64,000 nt of DNA from Symbiopectobacterium purcellii_A (GTDB lineage Bacteria; Pseudomonadota; Gammaproteobacteria; Enterobacterales; Enterobacteriaceae): assembly GCF_052050035.1 (NCBI RefSeq), contig NZ_CP189882.1, positions 4,650,001-4,714,000 on the forward strand. The letters run 5' to 3'. Shown here piece by piece: positions 1-9,876 of the stretch (position 1 is the stretch's first letter; every line of letters starts with the position of its first letter). The notes beneath the pieces were generated by a model. It made no database searches. It saw only the letters and a list, made by a program, of their open reading frames with translations, and was not told the origin of the DNA. Made by a program: the position numbers and the translations under genes.

Positions 1-125
1 TGAATTTGGCCACCTAAGTAGAGGTGATATGCTTACCTCATAATTTTTATAGGTGCCAAAATGAGTAAAATAATTACTGCTGAATTTAAATGTGAAACCG
101 CCAAATTAGTCCTTGACCAAAATTA
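1..125 (+). mobile_element. IS3-family F1, left-end fragment with orfA start
   Basis: This matches the first part of the F1 elements at 31981 and 55855. The orfA start codon is at 61 (MSKIITAEFK...). Identity ends abruptly at about 125, after the 'gaccaaaattat' segment, where another IS3-type fragment begins. The extreme left tip lies before the window. Confidence 0.8.
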
Positions 126-236
126 TGCACTGGTCAAGTAAATCAGGACACTTTTTTCTCAGCCATTTGTTCATAACGCACCGGAGACAGATCCCCGTTA
201 GCGGCATGATGCCTGTCTAGGTTGTAGTAGCGGATA
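126..236 (-). mobile_element. IS3-family orfB 3' fragment (fourth type)
   Basis: The minus strand encodes a short open tail, RYYNLDRHHAANGDLSPVRY..., typical of the C-terminus of IS3-family OrfB integrases. It differs from F1, F2 and F3. It is cut by the IS30 copy at 237 on one side and by the F1 fragment on the other. Confidence 0.6.
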
Positions 237-1339
237 GCCCCATTCCCAGTCGAAACGCAACAAAACGGTAGGGCATTATGCCGCCTGTAAGTGCGTTAAA
301 AATACCTCATTTGGAGAACGATAACCCAGCGATTTTCGGCCTCGCGTATTGAGCAGGTGTTCGAGTGCTGCAACCTTGCGATGGGTGACATAATTGAAGT
401 CCGTTCCCTTCGGGTAAAAACGCCGTATCAGCCCGTTGGTATGCTCATTCAACCCGCGTTCCCAGGAATGATATGGCCGGGCAAAGTAGACCGGTGCCCC
501 CGTGACTTTTGTAATTTCCCCGTGCTGGGAAAATTCAGAACCGTTGTCAGCAGTCAGGGTTTTAAACTCGCAGAAGGTATTGGCAACGATGTCCCTGAAG
601 GCCGCTACCACTGTCTCTGCTCGCTTGTTGGGCAGTTTGCGAATGATGACCAGCTTGACGGCTTTATCGACCACCGTCAGCAGGAATGATTTCTGATCTT
701 TGCCAAAGATGGTGTCAATCTCGAAATGCCCGGGTTCCTGCTTGAGGTCAGCAACGGCCGGCCGCTGCTCAATGCCAACACGGTTGGGAATAGGACCGCG
801 TTTGTTCTCATCGGTCTGATAGTTATACCGTTTACCCCGATGAGGGAGCTGCTGATACAGCTCACCGCCGGCCCGGCGCTCCTGCTGGATATAGCGATAG
901 AGCGAGTTCTTGCTGACGGACAGGCCAAATTCCAGGACCAGGCGCCCACTGATGACCTCAGGTGAGGTGTGGGTAGACAGCGCCGTTCTGATAAAGTCCT
1001 GAATGTGCGGTTCAAGCTGGTTAATCACGCTGTCCGGCCGTGTTTTCTGCCGCCGCCCTCTGGCCAACGTTTCGGCCCTTCTGCAGGAATAGACCCCGTT
1101 GAAAGCGGCGTCGGTATTGCGTCTGAGCTCCCTGCTGATGGTAGAACGAGGAAGCTCCAGTTCCCGGGCGATGGTGGCCTGGTTAACCCCATCACCACGC
1201 CGTTTTTCGATGTAGAACCGCTCTTTGTGAGTCAGATGTTTTCCCTGCATGCAACGGGATCTCCAGTAGGGCCAGAACGGTGATTTTATCCGGGTCTGGC
1301 CAGTGGGTCACTTTGTTGCATTTCGACTGGGAATGGGGC
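237..1339 (-). mobile_element. IS30 type 1, complete copy (1103 bp)
   Basis: The copy is bounded by inverted ends GCCCCATTCC and GGAATGGGGC. It is the same length as the copies at 35465 and 40665. The flanking bases (ata on one side, taa on the other) do not form a clean duplication, so at least one flank has changed since insertion. The right end stops 8 bp short of the sohB stop codon. Confidence 0.9.
276..1250 (-). CDS. IS30-family transposase (324 aa)
   Basis: This is an intact DDE transposase. It has an N-terminal helix-turn-helix region (TIARELELPRSTISREL, about residues 26-42). The catalytic core follows, with the first Asp in FEIDTIFGKD, the second in TLTADNGSEF and the Glu in the SWERGLNEHTNG block. 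The sequence is identical to the copy at 35554 and nearly identical to the one at 40754, which points to recent spread. It reads from ATG with no internal stop. Confidence 0.95.
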   Translation of the reverse strand: MQGKHLTHKERFYIEKRRGDGVNQATIARELELPRSTISRELRRNTDAAFNGVYSCRRAETLARGRRQKTRPDSVINQLEPHIQDFIRTALSTHTSPEVISGRLVLEFGLSVSKNSLYRYIQQERRAGGELYQQLPHRGKRYNYQTDENKRGPIPNRVGIEQRPAVADLKQEPGHFEIDTIFGKDQKSFLLTVVDKAVKLVIIRKLPNKRAETVVAAFRDIVANTFCEFKTLTADNGSEFSQHGEITKVTGAPVYFARPYHSWERGLNEHTNGLIRRFYPKGTDFNYVTHRKVAALEHLLNTRGRKSLGYRSPNEVFLTHLQAA

Positions 1340-1347
1340 TAAGCGCA

Positions 1348-2394
1348 TCAAACGAACGGGTGGCTGCCGCGCTGCCACCAACGCAGCAACAGACGCTCAG
1401 CGGAGTCACCCGCGTTTCCCATGATTTTATCCAGCAGGCGCTTGCGACGTGTATAGCGCACGCTCAGCACTTCATGCGTGGTTATTTCCTGAATCAGTAA
1501 ATCGTCACTGGTGCCAATCGCATCGACCAGCCCTAACGTTTGCGCCTGTGTGCCAAACCAATGCTCGCCCGTGGCCGTTTTATCGATATCCAGCGTGGGT
1601 CGCATCTCTTTGACAAACTGTTTAAACAGACCGTGGGTCACGTTCAGTTCTTCACGGAATTTTTTACGCCCTTGATCCGTATTCTCCCCAAACAGCGTCA
1701 GGGTGCGCTTATATTCACCGGCGGTATGTAGCTCCACATCGATATCATTGTTTTTCAGCAACCGATTAAAGTTGGGGATCTGAGCCACCACGCCGATAGA
1801 GCCGATGATGGCAAACGGAGCTGCGACAATACGATCGGCCACACACGCCATCATGTATCCACCGCTGGCAGCAACCTTGTCCACCGCGACGGTCAACCGA
1901 ATACCGCCGTCACGCAAGCGCTGTAACTGAGAAGCCGCTAACCCGTAGCCGTGCACCACACCACCGGGGCTTTCCAGGCGCAACAGCACTTCATCCTGCG
2001 GCGTAGCGACCGCCAGCACCGCAGAGACCTCTTCACGCAGCGCAGAGACTTCACCGGCGTCCATGCTGCCGTTAAAATCCAATACGTAAAAACGTGGCTT
2101 CACCACTTTCTCATCGCCGCGTTTGGCGCGCAGTTTTTCTTCTTTGGCTGCAGCCTTGTCCTCTTTTTTCTTACGCTTCGCAACCAGTTTGCGTGCCGCA
2201 TCACTCATGCAAGTGTCGCGCATTTCATTTTGCATTTCGCGATACTGATCACCCAGGTTCATCACCTGCAACTCCCCTTTTCGTGGGCGTTTTCGCTGCG
2301 TGACACCAAAGGTCAACACGACCAGTGCGCCAATGGCCAGCACTATCGTGACTACTTTTGCCAGAAATAAGCCGTACTGAGAAAGCAATTCCAC
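1348..2394 (-). CDS. sohB: SohB, inner-membrane S49-family peptidase
   Basis: The product is 348 aa, against 349 in E. coli. There is an N-terminal membrane segment (about residues 9-31), then a basic, Lys/Ala-rich coiled stretch (60-95), then a peptidase S49 domain. The probable nucleophile is Ser177 in AASGGYM and the general base is Lys229 in GEYKRT, a Ser-Lys dyad as in signal peptide peptidases. It probably faces the periplasm and degrades membrane or envelope peptides. SohB was found as a multicopy suppressor of degP (htrA) in E. coli. It is divergent from yciK, as in E. coli, but topA, its normal neighbour, is now at the other end of the window. IS30 sits just past the stop and does not break the gene. 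Confidence 0.95.
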   Translation of the reverse strand: MELLSQYGLFLAKVVTIVLAIGALVVLTFGVTQRKRPRKGELQVMNLGDQYREMQNEMRDTCMSDAARKLVAKRKKKEDKAAAKEEKLRAKRGDEKVVKPRFYVLDFNGSMDAGEVSALREEVSAVLAVATPQDEVLLRLESPGGVVHGYGLAASQLQRLRDGGIRLTVAVDKVAASGGYMMACVADRIVAAPFAIIGSIGVVAQIPNFNRLLKNNDIDVELHTAGEYKRTLTLFGENTDQGRKKFREELNVTHGLFKQFVKEMRPTLDIDKTATGEHWFGTQAQTLGLVDAIGTSDDLLIQEITTHEVLSVRYTRRKRLLDKIMGNAGDSAERLLLRWWQRGSHPFV

Positions 2395-2707
2395 AAATAC
2401 CGTCCCTCGTTTACTGAGTCATATCATGACGCCGCCGATGTTACCTGCGCAGTTGCCTGCGACACACCACACCATCATACCGCTCGTCTTACGCCACTCC
2501 ACGGTTTTCATCAAACCGGCGCGAGAGCAAAAAGACAGCCTAACTTATGGCGTGAAATATGGCGATGTTATTCATGGTTTTTTACGCCTGTTGCTGTTTT
2601 TTACCGCAGAGGCCTAAGAATGCGCCCGACGCGCATTGAATTCACTGTAGCATTGAGGCATAACTGCCGTTACGTCTTAGGATTTGCGGCGTATAGAGGA
2701 AAGCACC
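2395..2707. other. sohB-yciK divergent intergenic region
   Basis: This is 313 bp between two divergent genes, so it should hold both promoters. I see no gene or clear operator. AGAGGA at 2695-2700 is the likely ribosome binding site for yciK. Confidence 0.5.
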
Positions 2708-3469
2708 GTGCATTATCAACCTATGAATGACCTTCTCAAACACCGCCTTATTCTGGTCACCGGCGCGGGCGATGGTATCGGGCGTGAAGCCGCGATCACC
2801 TACGCACGCCACGGTGCCCGGCTGATCCTGTTGGGGAGCACCGAGCATAAATTACAGGATGTGCAAGCAGAAATCCTGCGTGAAACGGGGACGCATTCGC
2901 TTATTGTGCCCTGCGATTTATTGACGCTAACTGAACAGGCTTGCACTGCACTGGCAACTGATCTGGAAAAACAGATAACGCACCTTGACGGCGTGCTGCA
3001 TAACGCGGGGTTGCTCGGAGATATCGCACCGATCGCTGGACAGGATCCGGCGACCTGGCATCAGGTGATGCAAGTTAACGTGAATGCCACCTTTATGCTG
3101 ACGCAGGCATTGTTACCCCTGTTGCTAAAAGCAACCAGCCCCTCTTTGGTATTCACCAGTTCCAGCGTGGGTCGCGTGGGCCGTGCAGAATGGGGAGCCT
3201 ATGCAGTTTCCAAATTCGCCACAGAAGGGCTAATGCAGGTATTAGCAGATGAGTATCGCAACCAACATTTACGCGTTAACTGTATCAATCCGGGGGGAAC
3301 ACGCACCGCAATGCGCGCCAGCGCGTTCCCGGATGAAGATCCCCAACGCCTCAAAACCCCAGCTGAGATTATGCCGCTCTACCTTTATTTAATGGGCGAT
3401 GACAGCAAACGCAAAACCGGGATGAGTTTCGACGCACAGCCGGGAAGAAAGCCCGCTCCAGCCGTATAA
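2708..3469 (+). CDS. yciK: YciK, short-chain dehydrogenase/reductase
   Basis: The product is 253 aa. The Rossmann nucleotide-binding motif TGAGDGIG lies at residues 18-25, HNAG at 99-102, a serine cluster at 151-153, and the catalytic pair Tyr165/Lys169 (YAVSK). This is a classical SDR oxidoreductase; the physiological substrate is not established. I start at GTG 2708 because the E. coli protein begins MHYQP and AGAGGA lies 7 bp upstream; an in-frame ATG at 2684 has no match in the family. btuR follows 13 bp downstream, as in E. coli, so the two form an operon. The reading frame is intact. Confidence 0.93.
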   Translation: MHYQPMNDLLKHRLILVTGAGDGIGREAAITYARHGARLILLGSTEHKLQDVQAEILRETGTHSLIVPCDLLTLTEQACTALATDLEKQITHLDGVLHNAGLLGDIAPIAGQDPATWHQVMQVNVNATFMLTQALLPLLLKATSPSLVFTSSSVGRVGRAEWGAYAVSKFATEGLMQVLADEYRNQHLRVNCINPGGTRTAMRASAFPDEDPQRLKTPAEIMPLYLYLMGDDSKRKTGMSFDAQPGRKPAPAV

Positions 3470-3482
3470 GGGAGCCTCAACA

Positions 3483-4011
3483 ATGGATAACGATCGCCAC
3501 AAGCAGCGCCAGAAAAAGCTGAAACAACAGGTTGACGAACGTATAGCCAAGCGACATTATTTTGATAACAGCCAGCTATGCTTCTTTGCCGCATATCAGG
3601 GCATAGGATGTAATCATTTTTAAGTCGGTTGGCTATATTGCGGCGGCCAACGAGGTGCGCGGCATCCTGATGGTTTTCACCGGTAATGGCAAAGGAAAAA
3701 CCACTGCGGCCTTTGGCACCGCGACACGCGCGGTAGGACATGGCCTGCGCGTCGGCGTGATTCAATTTATCAAAGGTGAATGGCCTAACGGCGAGCGTAA
3801 TCTGCTCGCCGATCACGGAGTTGAATTTCAGGTGATGGCAACAGGGTTTACCTGGGATACGCAGGATCGCACCGGCGATACGCTAGCAGCGCAGGCCGTC
3901 TGGCAACACGGCAAACGCATGTTGTCCGATGCCTCGCTCGATCTGGTGATCCTGGATGAGTTGACCTACATGGTGAGCTATGACTATCTGGCACTTGAAA
4001 AGGTAGTGAGC
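3483..4011 (+). pseudogene. btuR: btuR/cobO, cobalamin adenosyltransferase, broken twice
   Basis: The ATG follows GGGAG. Residues 1-21 (MDNDRHKQRQKKLKQQVDER...) are interrupted by a 92-bp MITE-E inserted at a TA (3544-3635). The frame resumes as AAANEVRGILMVFTGNGKGKTT, with the P-loop GNGKGKTT. It then continues to LDELTYMVSYDYLALEKVVSA, where an IS30 type 2 element at 4012 removes the last 50 or so residues. The family enzyme transfers adenosyl from ATP to corrinoids. The MITE adds 94 bp, which shifts the frame, and the truncation makes loss of function near certain. The downstream rluB side is not in this window. Confidence 0.93.
3544..3635 (-). repeat. MITE-E copy 1 (92 bp, in btuR)
   Basis: It is bounded by TAGCCAA...TTGGCTA and flanked by a duplicated TA at 3542-3543 and 3636-3637. 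Removing the element plus one TA restores the btuR reading frame (...DERIAAANE...). Confidence 0.93.
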
Positions 4012-4176
4012 GCCCCATTCCCACTCGAAACGCAACAAAGTGACCCACTTGCCAGAGTCGGATAAAATCACCGTTCTGGCCATACTGGAGAGCCTGTTGC
4101 ATGCAGGGAAAACATCTGACTCAGAAAGAACGGTTCTACATCGAAAAGCGGCGTGGTGAAGGTGTCAACCAAGCTA

Positions 4177-4268
4177 TAGCCAACCGACTTAAAAATGATT
4201 ACATCCTATGCCCTGATATGCGGCAAAGAAGCATAGCTGGCTGTTATCAAAATAATGTCGCTTGGCTA
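4177..4268 (+). repeat. MITE-E copy 2 (92 bp, in IS30 type 2)
   Basis: TA duplications lie at 4175-4176 and 4269-4270. The uninterrupted target (aagctaccatcg) is present in the type 2 fragment at 55840, which confirms the insertion point. Confidence 0.95.
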
Positions 4269-5031
4269 TACCATCGCCAGAGAGCTTGCTCTGCCTCGCT
4301 CGACCATCAGCAGGGAACTCAGACGCAATACCGACCCTACTTTCAATGGTGTCTACTGCTGTAGAAGGGCGAACACTCTGGCCCGGAAACGCCGTCATAA
4401 GCCTCTGCCAAACAATGCTTTTTACCCGTTGGAGCCACACATTCAGAACTTCATCAGGCAGGCGCTTTCCACTCACTCTTCACCTGAAATCATCAGTGGC
4501 CGTTTGCACCTGGAATTCGGTATATCTGTCAGCAAGAATACGCTATATCGCTATATCCTGCAGGAGAGACAGGCTGGCGGGGAGCTATATCAGCAACTTC
4601 CTCATCGGGGAAAACGTTACAGGTACAATGCCGAAAACCTCAAATCAGGCCCTATTCCCAACCGTGTTGGTATTGAGTATCGCCCAGCTCAAGCCGAGCT
4701 TAAACAGGAGCCTGGCCACTTCGAAATTGACACTATTTTTGGCAAAGACCAGAAGTCATTCTTGTTAACCATCGTAGATAAAGCATTGAAAAACGTCATC
4801 ATTCTCAAACTGCCTAATAAGCGTGCGGAGACTGTGGTTGCTGCTTTCAGGGACATTGAAGCTAATACCTTTTGCAAGTTTAAGACCCTAACAGCTGATA
4901 ACGGCCCTGAATTCGCTCTGCACGAGCAAATTACTCAAATCACAGGGGCGCAGGTCTACTTTGCCCATCCTTATCATTCCTGGGAGAGGGGCTTGAATGA
5001 GCACACCAACGGGCTGATACGACGTTTTTAC

Positions 5032-5220
5032 GGCTTTGTTGAATAATTTAACCGTTTGATTTACATCTTCTTTAGTTAGAATGCATTTACAGAGAATGTA
5101 TTTTGTTAGAACGACAAATCAAATAGTTAGCACAATAAAAAGCATTCCGAGAGGAAAAATTAGTCGTTGAAATTTTATAATGCTTATATAAATCAGTATC
5201 TTAAATTATTCAACAAAGCC
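5032..5220 (+). repeat. MITE-A copy 1 (189 bp, in IS30 type 2)
   Basis: Ends are GGCTTTGTTGAATAA and its reverse complement. A perfect 9-bp target duplication, CGTTTTTAC, lies at 5023-5031 and 5221-5229. There is no room for a transposase; the ends match the ISa elements. Confidence 0.96.
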
Positions 5221-5332
5221 CGTTTTTACCCAAAGGGAACAGACTTCAGTCAGGTCAGTCATCGTAAGATTGCCGAACTCGAACACATACTCAATACAAG
5301 GGGCAGAAAATCGCTGGGCTATCGTTCCCCCA

Positions 5333-5974
5333 GAGACTGTAAAATAATCTGTGTAAATGGCATTTTGAGGAAAACCTTCAAAGGATAACAAAATGCCTAT
5401 CAGCAACGAACTTATTGACCAACTGCTTCAAGATTGTCACTCCCCTCAGGATCTGCTGGGTGAATCAGGCCTACTCAAGGTGCTGACTAAAAGACTGGCG
5501 GAACGGGTTCTTGAAGCTGAGATGGAGATGCACCTTGGGTATGGCTTTGTTGAATAATTTAACCGTTTGATTTACATCTTCTTTAGTTAGAATGCATTTA
5601 CAGAGAATGTATTTTGTTAGAACGACAAATCAAATAGTTAGCACAATAAAAAGCATTCCGAGAGGAAAAATTAGTCGTTGAAATTTTATAATGCTTATAT
5701 AAATCAGTATCTTAAGTTATTCAACAAAGCCCTTGGGTATGCTAAGCATGGCCCGGCAGGTAATCATTCAGGCAACTCCCGCAATGGCAAGACATCCAAG
5801 AGCGTACGTAGCCAAAATGGGGCGCTCGAGCTCGATATTCCGCGCGACCGCAACAGTACCTTCGAGCCGACACTGATCGGTAAGAACGAAAAACAGCTTA
5901 ACGGCTTCGATGACCGCATTATTTCTCTCTATTCCAGAGGGTTATCAACCCGTGATATTCAGGCACACTTTAAA
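5333..5974 (+). mobile_element. IS256 fragment, left part
   Basis: It starts with the IS256 end GAGACTGTAAAATAATC inside IS30 type 2. It carries the transposase start at 5394 (MPISNELIDQLL...) and runs to ...RDIQAHFK, where ISb begins. It is interrupted by MITE-A at 5543. Confidence 0.88.
5543..5731 (+). repeat. MITE-A copy 2 (189 bp, in IS256)
   Basis: The 9-bp duplication CTTGGGTAT lies at 5534-5542 and 5732-5740. It is nearly identical to copy 1. Confidence 0.96.
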
Positions 5975-6059
5975 AAACTAGTTGCTGAATAGAGACTTGC
6001 ATTTTTTGTCAGGCTATTGAGAATAAAAAGAGGTTTAACTTAGAGAATAAAGGTTTGAA

Positions 6060-6831
6060 ATGATCAACAAAGAGCGGTTGTTACGAGATAATCGTTTATG
6101 TAAAGCAATCATTGGATTATCAGTCGAAGAATTGAAAAATTTAGCCGCTGAATTTTCAGCTTGTTATTTGATTTATCGGAAAAAGAATCGAAAAGATCAC
6201 GAGCGGCAGATGGGTGCAGGGCAGAAAGGATTTATCCCAACCCCATTAGATAAACTGCTTTTTATTTTATTGTATTTAAAATGTTATCCGACCTATGATT
6301 TGCAAGGACTTCTTTTTGGTTTAGATAGAACACGGGTATGTCGCTGGGTAAAAATATTATTGCCGGTTTTAGAGATGACCTTGGGGCGAGAATGTGTTTT
6401 GCCCGCTCGTCAAATTCGCTCTGCTGAGGAATTTTTTCGCGCCTTTCCTGGAGTTAAAGACGTCTTTATTGATGGGACAGAGCGACCTGTCCAAAAGCCT
6501 AAGAATCTGCGTCGGCGAAAAAAAATGTATTCGGGAAAGAAAAGACAGACCACTCGAAAAGGGCTTATTATGACTGACGAAACAAGGCAAATTGGATTTA
6601 TCCCCATGAGCAAAAATGGGCGCCGTCACGATAAACGCTTACTCGATAAAGTCGATATAATTCGCCATATTCCTCCTGAGGTAACCATCTGGGCAGATAC
6701 CGGTTTTCAATGTATAGATAAACAGCATCCTAATACACAAATCCCAAAAAAAGGAACTCGAAAAAGACCTTTATCGCCTGAACAAAAACAAGAAAATAAA
6801 ATAATCTCGGGCATCCGTATTACAGTGAACA
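6060..6831 (+). pseudogene. ISb transposase, 3' truncated (DDE_Tnp_4 type)
   Basis: The open part begins MINKERLLRDNRLCKAIIG. It carries a helix-turn-helix region (about residues 80-100, YDLQGLLFGLDRTRVCRW) and then the DDE core: VFIDGTERPV (first Asp), TIWADTGFQ (second Asp), and then RKRPLSPEQKQENK. IS256 removes the C-terminal Glu region (VEHAIAGIKR in other copies). In this copy the N-terminal 257 residues have no frameshift, unlike the other three copies. Confidence 0.85.
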
Positions 6832-8140
6832 GAGTCTGTAAAGAATTTTGTGTAAATGGCTCCATTGCTTAACCGGAGATTCGTTCTCCATACATCAACA
6901 TGAATTGGCTCATAGCAGGTTTCCAGTCTCTGATTGGCAAGGTCCATTTAGCAGAGATATTATGCAAGGCTAGATAGAGTAATTTTATCACCGAGTCATC
7001 CGTTGGAAATATTCGTCGCGTTTTCGTTATCTTGCGCAATGAAGCATTTAACGACTCTATTGCGTTGGTGGTGTAGATAACCTTGCGGATCTCCGGCGGA
7101 AAGTCAAAAATGACGATGAGACGTTCCCAATTATTTCTCCACGACGGGCTGATCGTCGGGAACTGTTCATCCCATTTGGCCGCGAAGGCATCCAGGGCCT
7201 CTTCAGCGCCCTCTAGCGTTGCGGAACTATAGATGGTGCGCAGGTCAGCAGCAACGGCCTTACGCTCTTTCCAGCCGACGTAGCGCAGCGAGTTCCGCAC
7301 CTGATGCACAATGCAGAGCTGTACCCGCGTATGCGGGTAAACAGCTTCAATGGCATCAGGAAAGCCTTTCAGGCCATCGCAGCAGGCGACGAAGATGTCC
7401 TTTAGCCCACGATTTTTCAGTTCTGTCATCACAGATAACCAGAACTTGGCCCCCTCAGTTTTGGCTATCCATAGCCCCAGCAGCTCTTTTTCGCCCTGGC
7501 CGTTGACGCCGAGGGCCAGATAAACAGACTTGTTGGCCACGGCTCCGCCGTCCTGGCTTTTGACAACAATACAGTCAAGGTAAACAATGGGATAAAGCGC
7601 ATCCAGCGGCCGTTGCTGCCAGCGCTTAACTTCATCCATCACAGCATTGGTCACTTGAGAAATGAAGCCAGCGGAAACATCGACCCCGTAGACTTCTTTA
7701 AAGTGTGCCTGAATATCACGGGTTGATAACCCTCTGGAATAGAGAGAAATAATGCGGTCATCGAAGCCGTTAAGCTGTTTTTCGTGCTTACCGATCAGTG
7801 TCGGCTCGAAGGTACTGTTGCGGTCGCGCGGAATATCGAGCTCGATCTCCCCATTTTGGCTACGTACGCTCTTGGATGTCTTGCCATTGCGTGAGTTGCC
7901 TGAATGATTACCAGCCGGGTCATGCTTAGCATACCCAAGGTGCATCTCCATCTCAGCTTCAAGAACCCGTTCCGCCAGTCTTTTAGTCAGCACCTTGAGT
8001 AGGCCTGATTCACCCAGCAGATCCTGAGGGGAGTGACAATCTTGAAGCAGTTGGTCAATAAGTTCGTTGCTGATAGGCATTTTGTTATCCTTTGAAGGTT
8101 TTCCTCAAAATGCCATTTACACAGATTATTTTACAGTCTC
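6832..8140 (-). mobile_element. IS256, complete copy (1309 bp)
   Basis: Ends are GAGTCTGTAAAG and CAGTCTC, and the length equals the other complete copies. The 8 bp on the left (AGTGAACA, from ISb) do not match those on the right (GTTCTCAG, from IS630), so a deletion next to the element has removed one original flank. Confidence 0.92.
6869..8080 (-). CDS. IS256-family (Mutator-type) transposase, 403 aa
   Basis: This is an intact DDE transposase. DNA-binding N-terminal part about 1-120; core with Asp in YPIVYLDCIVV, Asp in FVACCDGLKGFPDAI and Glu in YTTNAIESLNASLRK. The C/D(2)H-type segment QLCIVHQVRNSLRYV is typical of the family. It is identical to the copy at 32393 and differs by single residues from those at 34143 and 51187. 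Confidence 0.95.
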   Translation of the reverse strand: MPISNELIDQLLQDCHSPQDLLGESGLLKVLTKRLAERVLEAEMEMHLGYAKHDPAGNHSGNSRNGKTSKSVRSQNGEIELDIPRDRNSTFEPTLIGKHEKQLNGFDDRIISLYSRGLSTRDIQAHFKEVYGVDVSAGFISQVTNAVMDEVKRWQQRPLDALYPIVYLDCIVVKSQDGGAVANKSVYLALGVNGQGEKELLGLWIAKTEGAKFWLSVMTELKNRGLKDIFVACCDGLKGFPDAIEAVYPHTRVQLCIVHQVRNSLRYVGWKERKAVAADLRTIYSSATLEGAEEALDAFAAKWDEQFPTISPSWRNNWERLIVIFDFPPEIRKVIYTTNAIESLNASLRKITKTRRIFPTDDSVIKLLYLALHNISAKWTLPIRDWKPAMSQFMLMYGERISG

Positions 8141-8184
8141 GTTCTCAGTCCATATGGTGTAATCAAAATTAAGTCGCTTGGCTA
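8141..8184 (+). mobile_element. IS630 right-end fragment
   Basis: 44 bp ending in GTCGCTTGGCTA, followed by TA. It sits at the TA of an ISb target (gatgaTAcc), so an IS630 had inserted here before the IS256-linked deletion. Confidence 0.8.
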
Positions 8185-8291
8185 TACCTTCTTACTCCTT
8201 AGCGCCGGTCTTTGGAATTTCCATCTCAGAACAGCGTAAAATTTACTTCAATCACCGAAACACCCTTATTTCACTATTAAGCAACACGCTT

Positions 8292-9205
8292 TCTCTATTC
8301 CAGAGGGCTATCAACCCGTGATATTCAGGCTCACTTTAAAGAAGTCTACGGGGTCGATGTTTCCGCTGGCTTCATTTCTCAAGTGACCAATGCCGTGATG
8401 GATGACGTTAAGCGCGGGCAGCAACGGCCGCTGGATGCGTTTTATCCCATTGTTTACCTTGACTGTATTGTGGTCAAAAGCCAGGACGGCGGAGCCGTGA
8501 CCAACAAGTCTGTTTACTTGGCTCTAGGCATCAACGGCCAGGGCGAAAAAGAGCTGCTGGGGCTATGGATAGCCAAAACCGAGGGGGCCAAGTTCTGGTT
8601 ATCTGTAATGACAGAACTGAAAAATCGTGGGCTACAGGACATCTTCATCGCCTGCTGCGATGGCCTGAAGGGCTTTCCTGATGCCATTGAAGCTGTTTAC
8701 CCGCATACGCGGGTACAGCTCTGCATCGTGCATCAGGTGCGGAACTCGCTGCGCTACGTCGGCTGGAAAGAGCGTAAAGCCGTTGCTGCTGACCTCCGCA
8801 CTATCTATAGTTCCGCAACGCTAGAGGGCGCTGAAGAGGCGCTGGATGCCTTCGCGTCCAAATGGGATGAGCAGTTCCCGACGATCAGCCCATCGTGGAG
8901 AAATAATTGGGAACGTCTCATCGTCATTTTTGATTTTCCGCCGGAGATTCGCAAGGTTATCTACACCACCAACGCGATAGAGTCGTTAAATGCTTCATTG
9001 CGCAAGATAACGAAAACGCGACGAATATTTCCAACGGATGACTCGGTGCTAAAATTATTCTATCTAGCCTTGCATAATATCTCGGCTAAATGGACCCTAC
9101 CAGTCAGAGACTGGAAACCGGCTATGAGCCAATTCATGTTGATGTATGGAGATCGGATTTCCGGTTAAGCGATGGAGCCATTTACACGAAATTCTTTACA
9201 GACTC
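8292..9205 (+). mobile_element. IS256 fragment, right part (older variant)
   Basis: It lacks the first 400 bp. The open frame runs from within YSRGLSTRDIQAHFKEVYGVDV to the normal C-terminus GDRISG, stop at 9168, and the right IS end is at 9205. It has substitutions (VKRGQQRP, LQDIFIA, DSVLKLFYL) shared with the fragment at 39966, marking an older IS256 lineage. Confidence 0.88.
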
Positions 9206-9876
9206 GTGTTCAACTGTAATACGGATGCCCGAGATTATTTTATTTTCTTGTTTTTGTTCAGGCGATAAAGGTCTTTTTCGAGTTCCTTTTTTTGGGATTT
9301 GTGTATTAGGATGCTGTTTATCTATACCTTGAAAACCGGTATCTGCCCAGATGGTTACCTCAGGAGGAATATGGCGAATTATATCGACTTTATCGAGTAA
9401 GCGTTTATCGTGACGGCGCCCATTTTTGCTCATGGGGATAAATCCAATTTGCCTTGTTTCGTCAGTCATAATAAGCCCTTTTCGAGTGGTCTGTCTTTTC
9501 TTTCCCGAATACATTTTTTTCGCCGACGCAGATTCTTAGGCTTTTGGACAGGTCGCTCTGTCCCATCAATAAAGACGTCTTTAACTCCAGGAAAGGCGCG
9601 AAAAAATTCCTCAGCAGAGCGAATTTGACGAGCGGGCAAAACACATTCTCGCCCCAAGGTCATCTCTAAAACCGGCAATAATATTTTTACCCAGCGACAT
9701 ACCCGTGTTCTATCTAAACCAAAAAGAAGTCCTTGCAAATCATAGGTCGGATAACATTTTAAATACAATAAAATAAAAAGCAGTTTATCTAATGGGGTTG
9801 GGATAAATCCTTTCTGCCCTGCACCCATCTGCCGCTCGTGATCTTTTCGATTCTTTTTCCGATAAATCAAATAACA
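9206..9876 (-). mobile_element. ISb fragment (copy 2), frameshifted
   Basis: Minus strand, from VEHE... back to LIYRKKNRKDH.... One base is missing from an A-run near 9520, which splits the transposase frame. It is cut by IS256 at 9205 and by F2 at 9877. Confidence 0.82.

Larger units (their letters stand above)
4012..5332 (+). mobile_element. IS30 type 2, interrupted and truncated copy
   Basis: It begins with GCCCCATTCC at the break in btuR. Its transposase resembles IS30 type 1 but is clearly a different element (MQGKHLTQKERFYIEKRRGEG..., later NTFCKFKTLTADNGPEF). The gene starts at 4101. It is broken by MITE-E (4177-4268) after 25 codons and by MITE-A (5032-5220) after RRFY, and it is cut by IS256 at 5333 just after LGYRSP. 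No type 2 copy in the window is intact. Confidence 0.88.
5975..8291 (+). mobile_element. ISb copy 1, split by IS256 and an IS630 end
   Basis: The left end (CTAGTTGCTGAATAG) is at about 5975-5992. ISb sequence runs to 6831 and resumes at 8187-8291, ending with CTATTAAGCAACACGCTT. About 75 bp of the transposase 3' region are missing where IS256 (6832-8140) and an IS630 right end (8141-8184) now lie. The flanking IS256 fragments differ by substitutions and overlap by about 50 bp, so they are not the two halves of one target copy. Confidence 0.82.

Noticed and set aside
6832..8186. IS256 plus IS630 end as one insertion in ISb
   Set aside because: The flanks do not match as an 8-bp duplication, and about 75 bp of ISb are missing. 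Two events and a deletion explain it better.
5941..8345. IS256 halves at 5333-5974 and 8292-9205 as one copy split by ISb
   Set aside because: They overlap by about 50 bp and differ at several bases, so they come from different copies.
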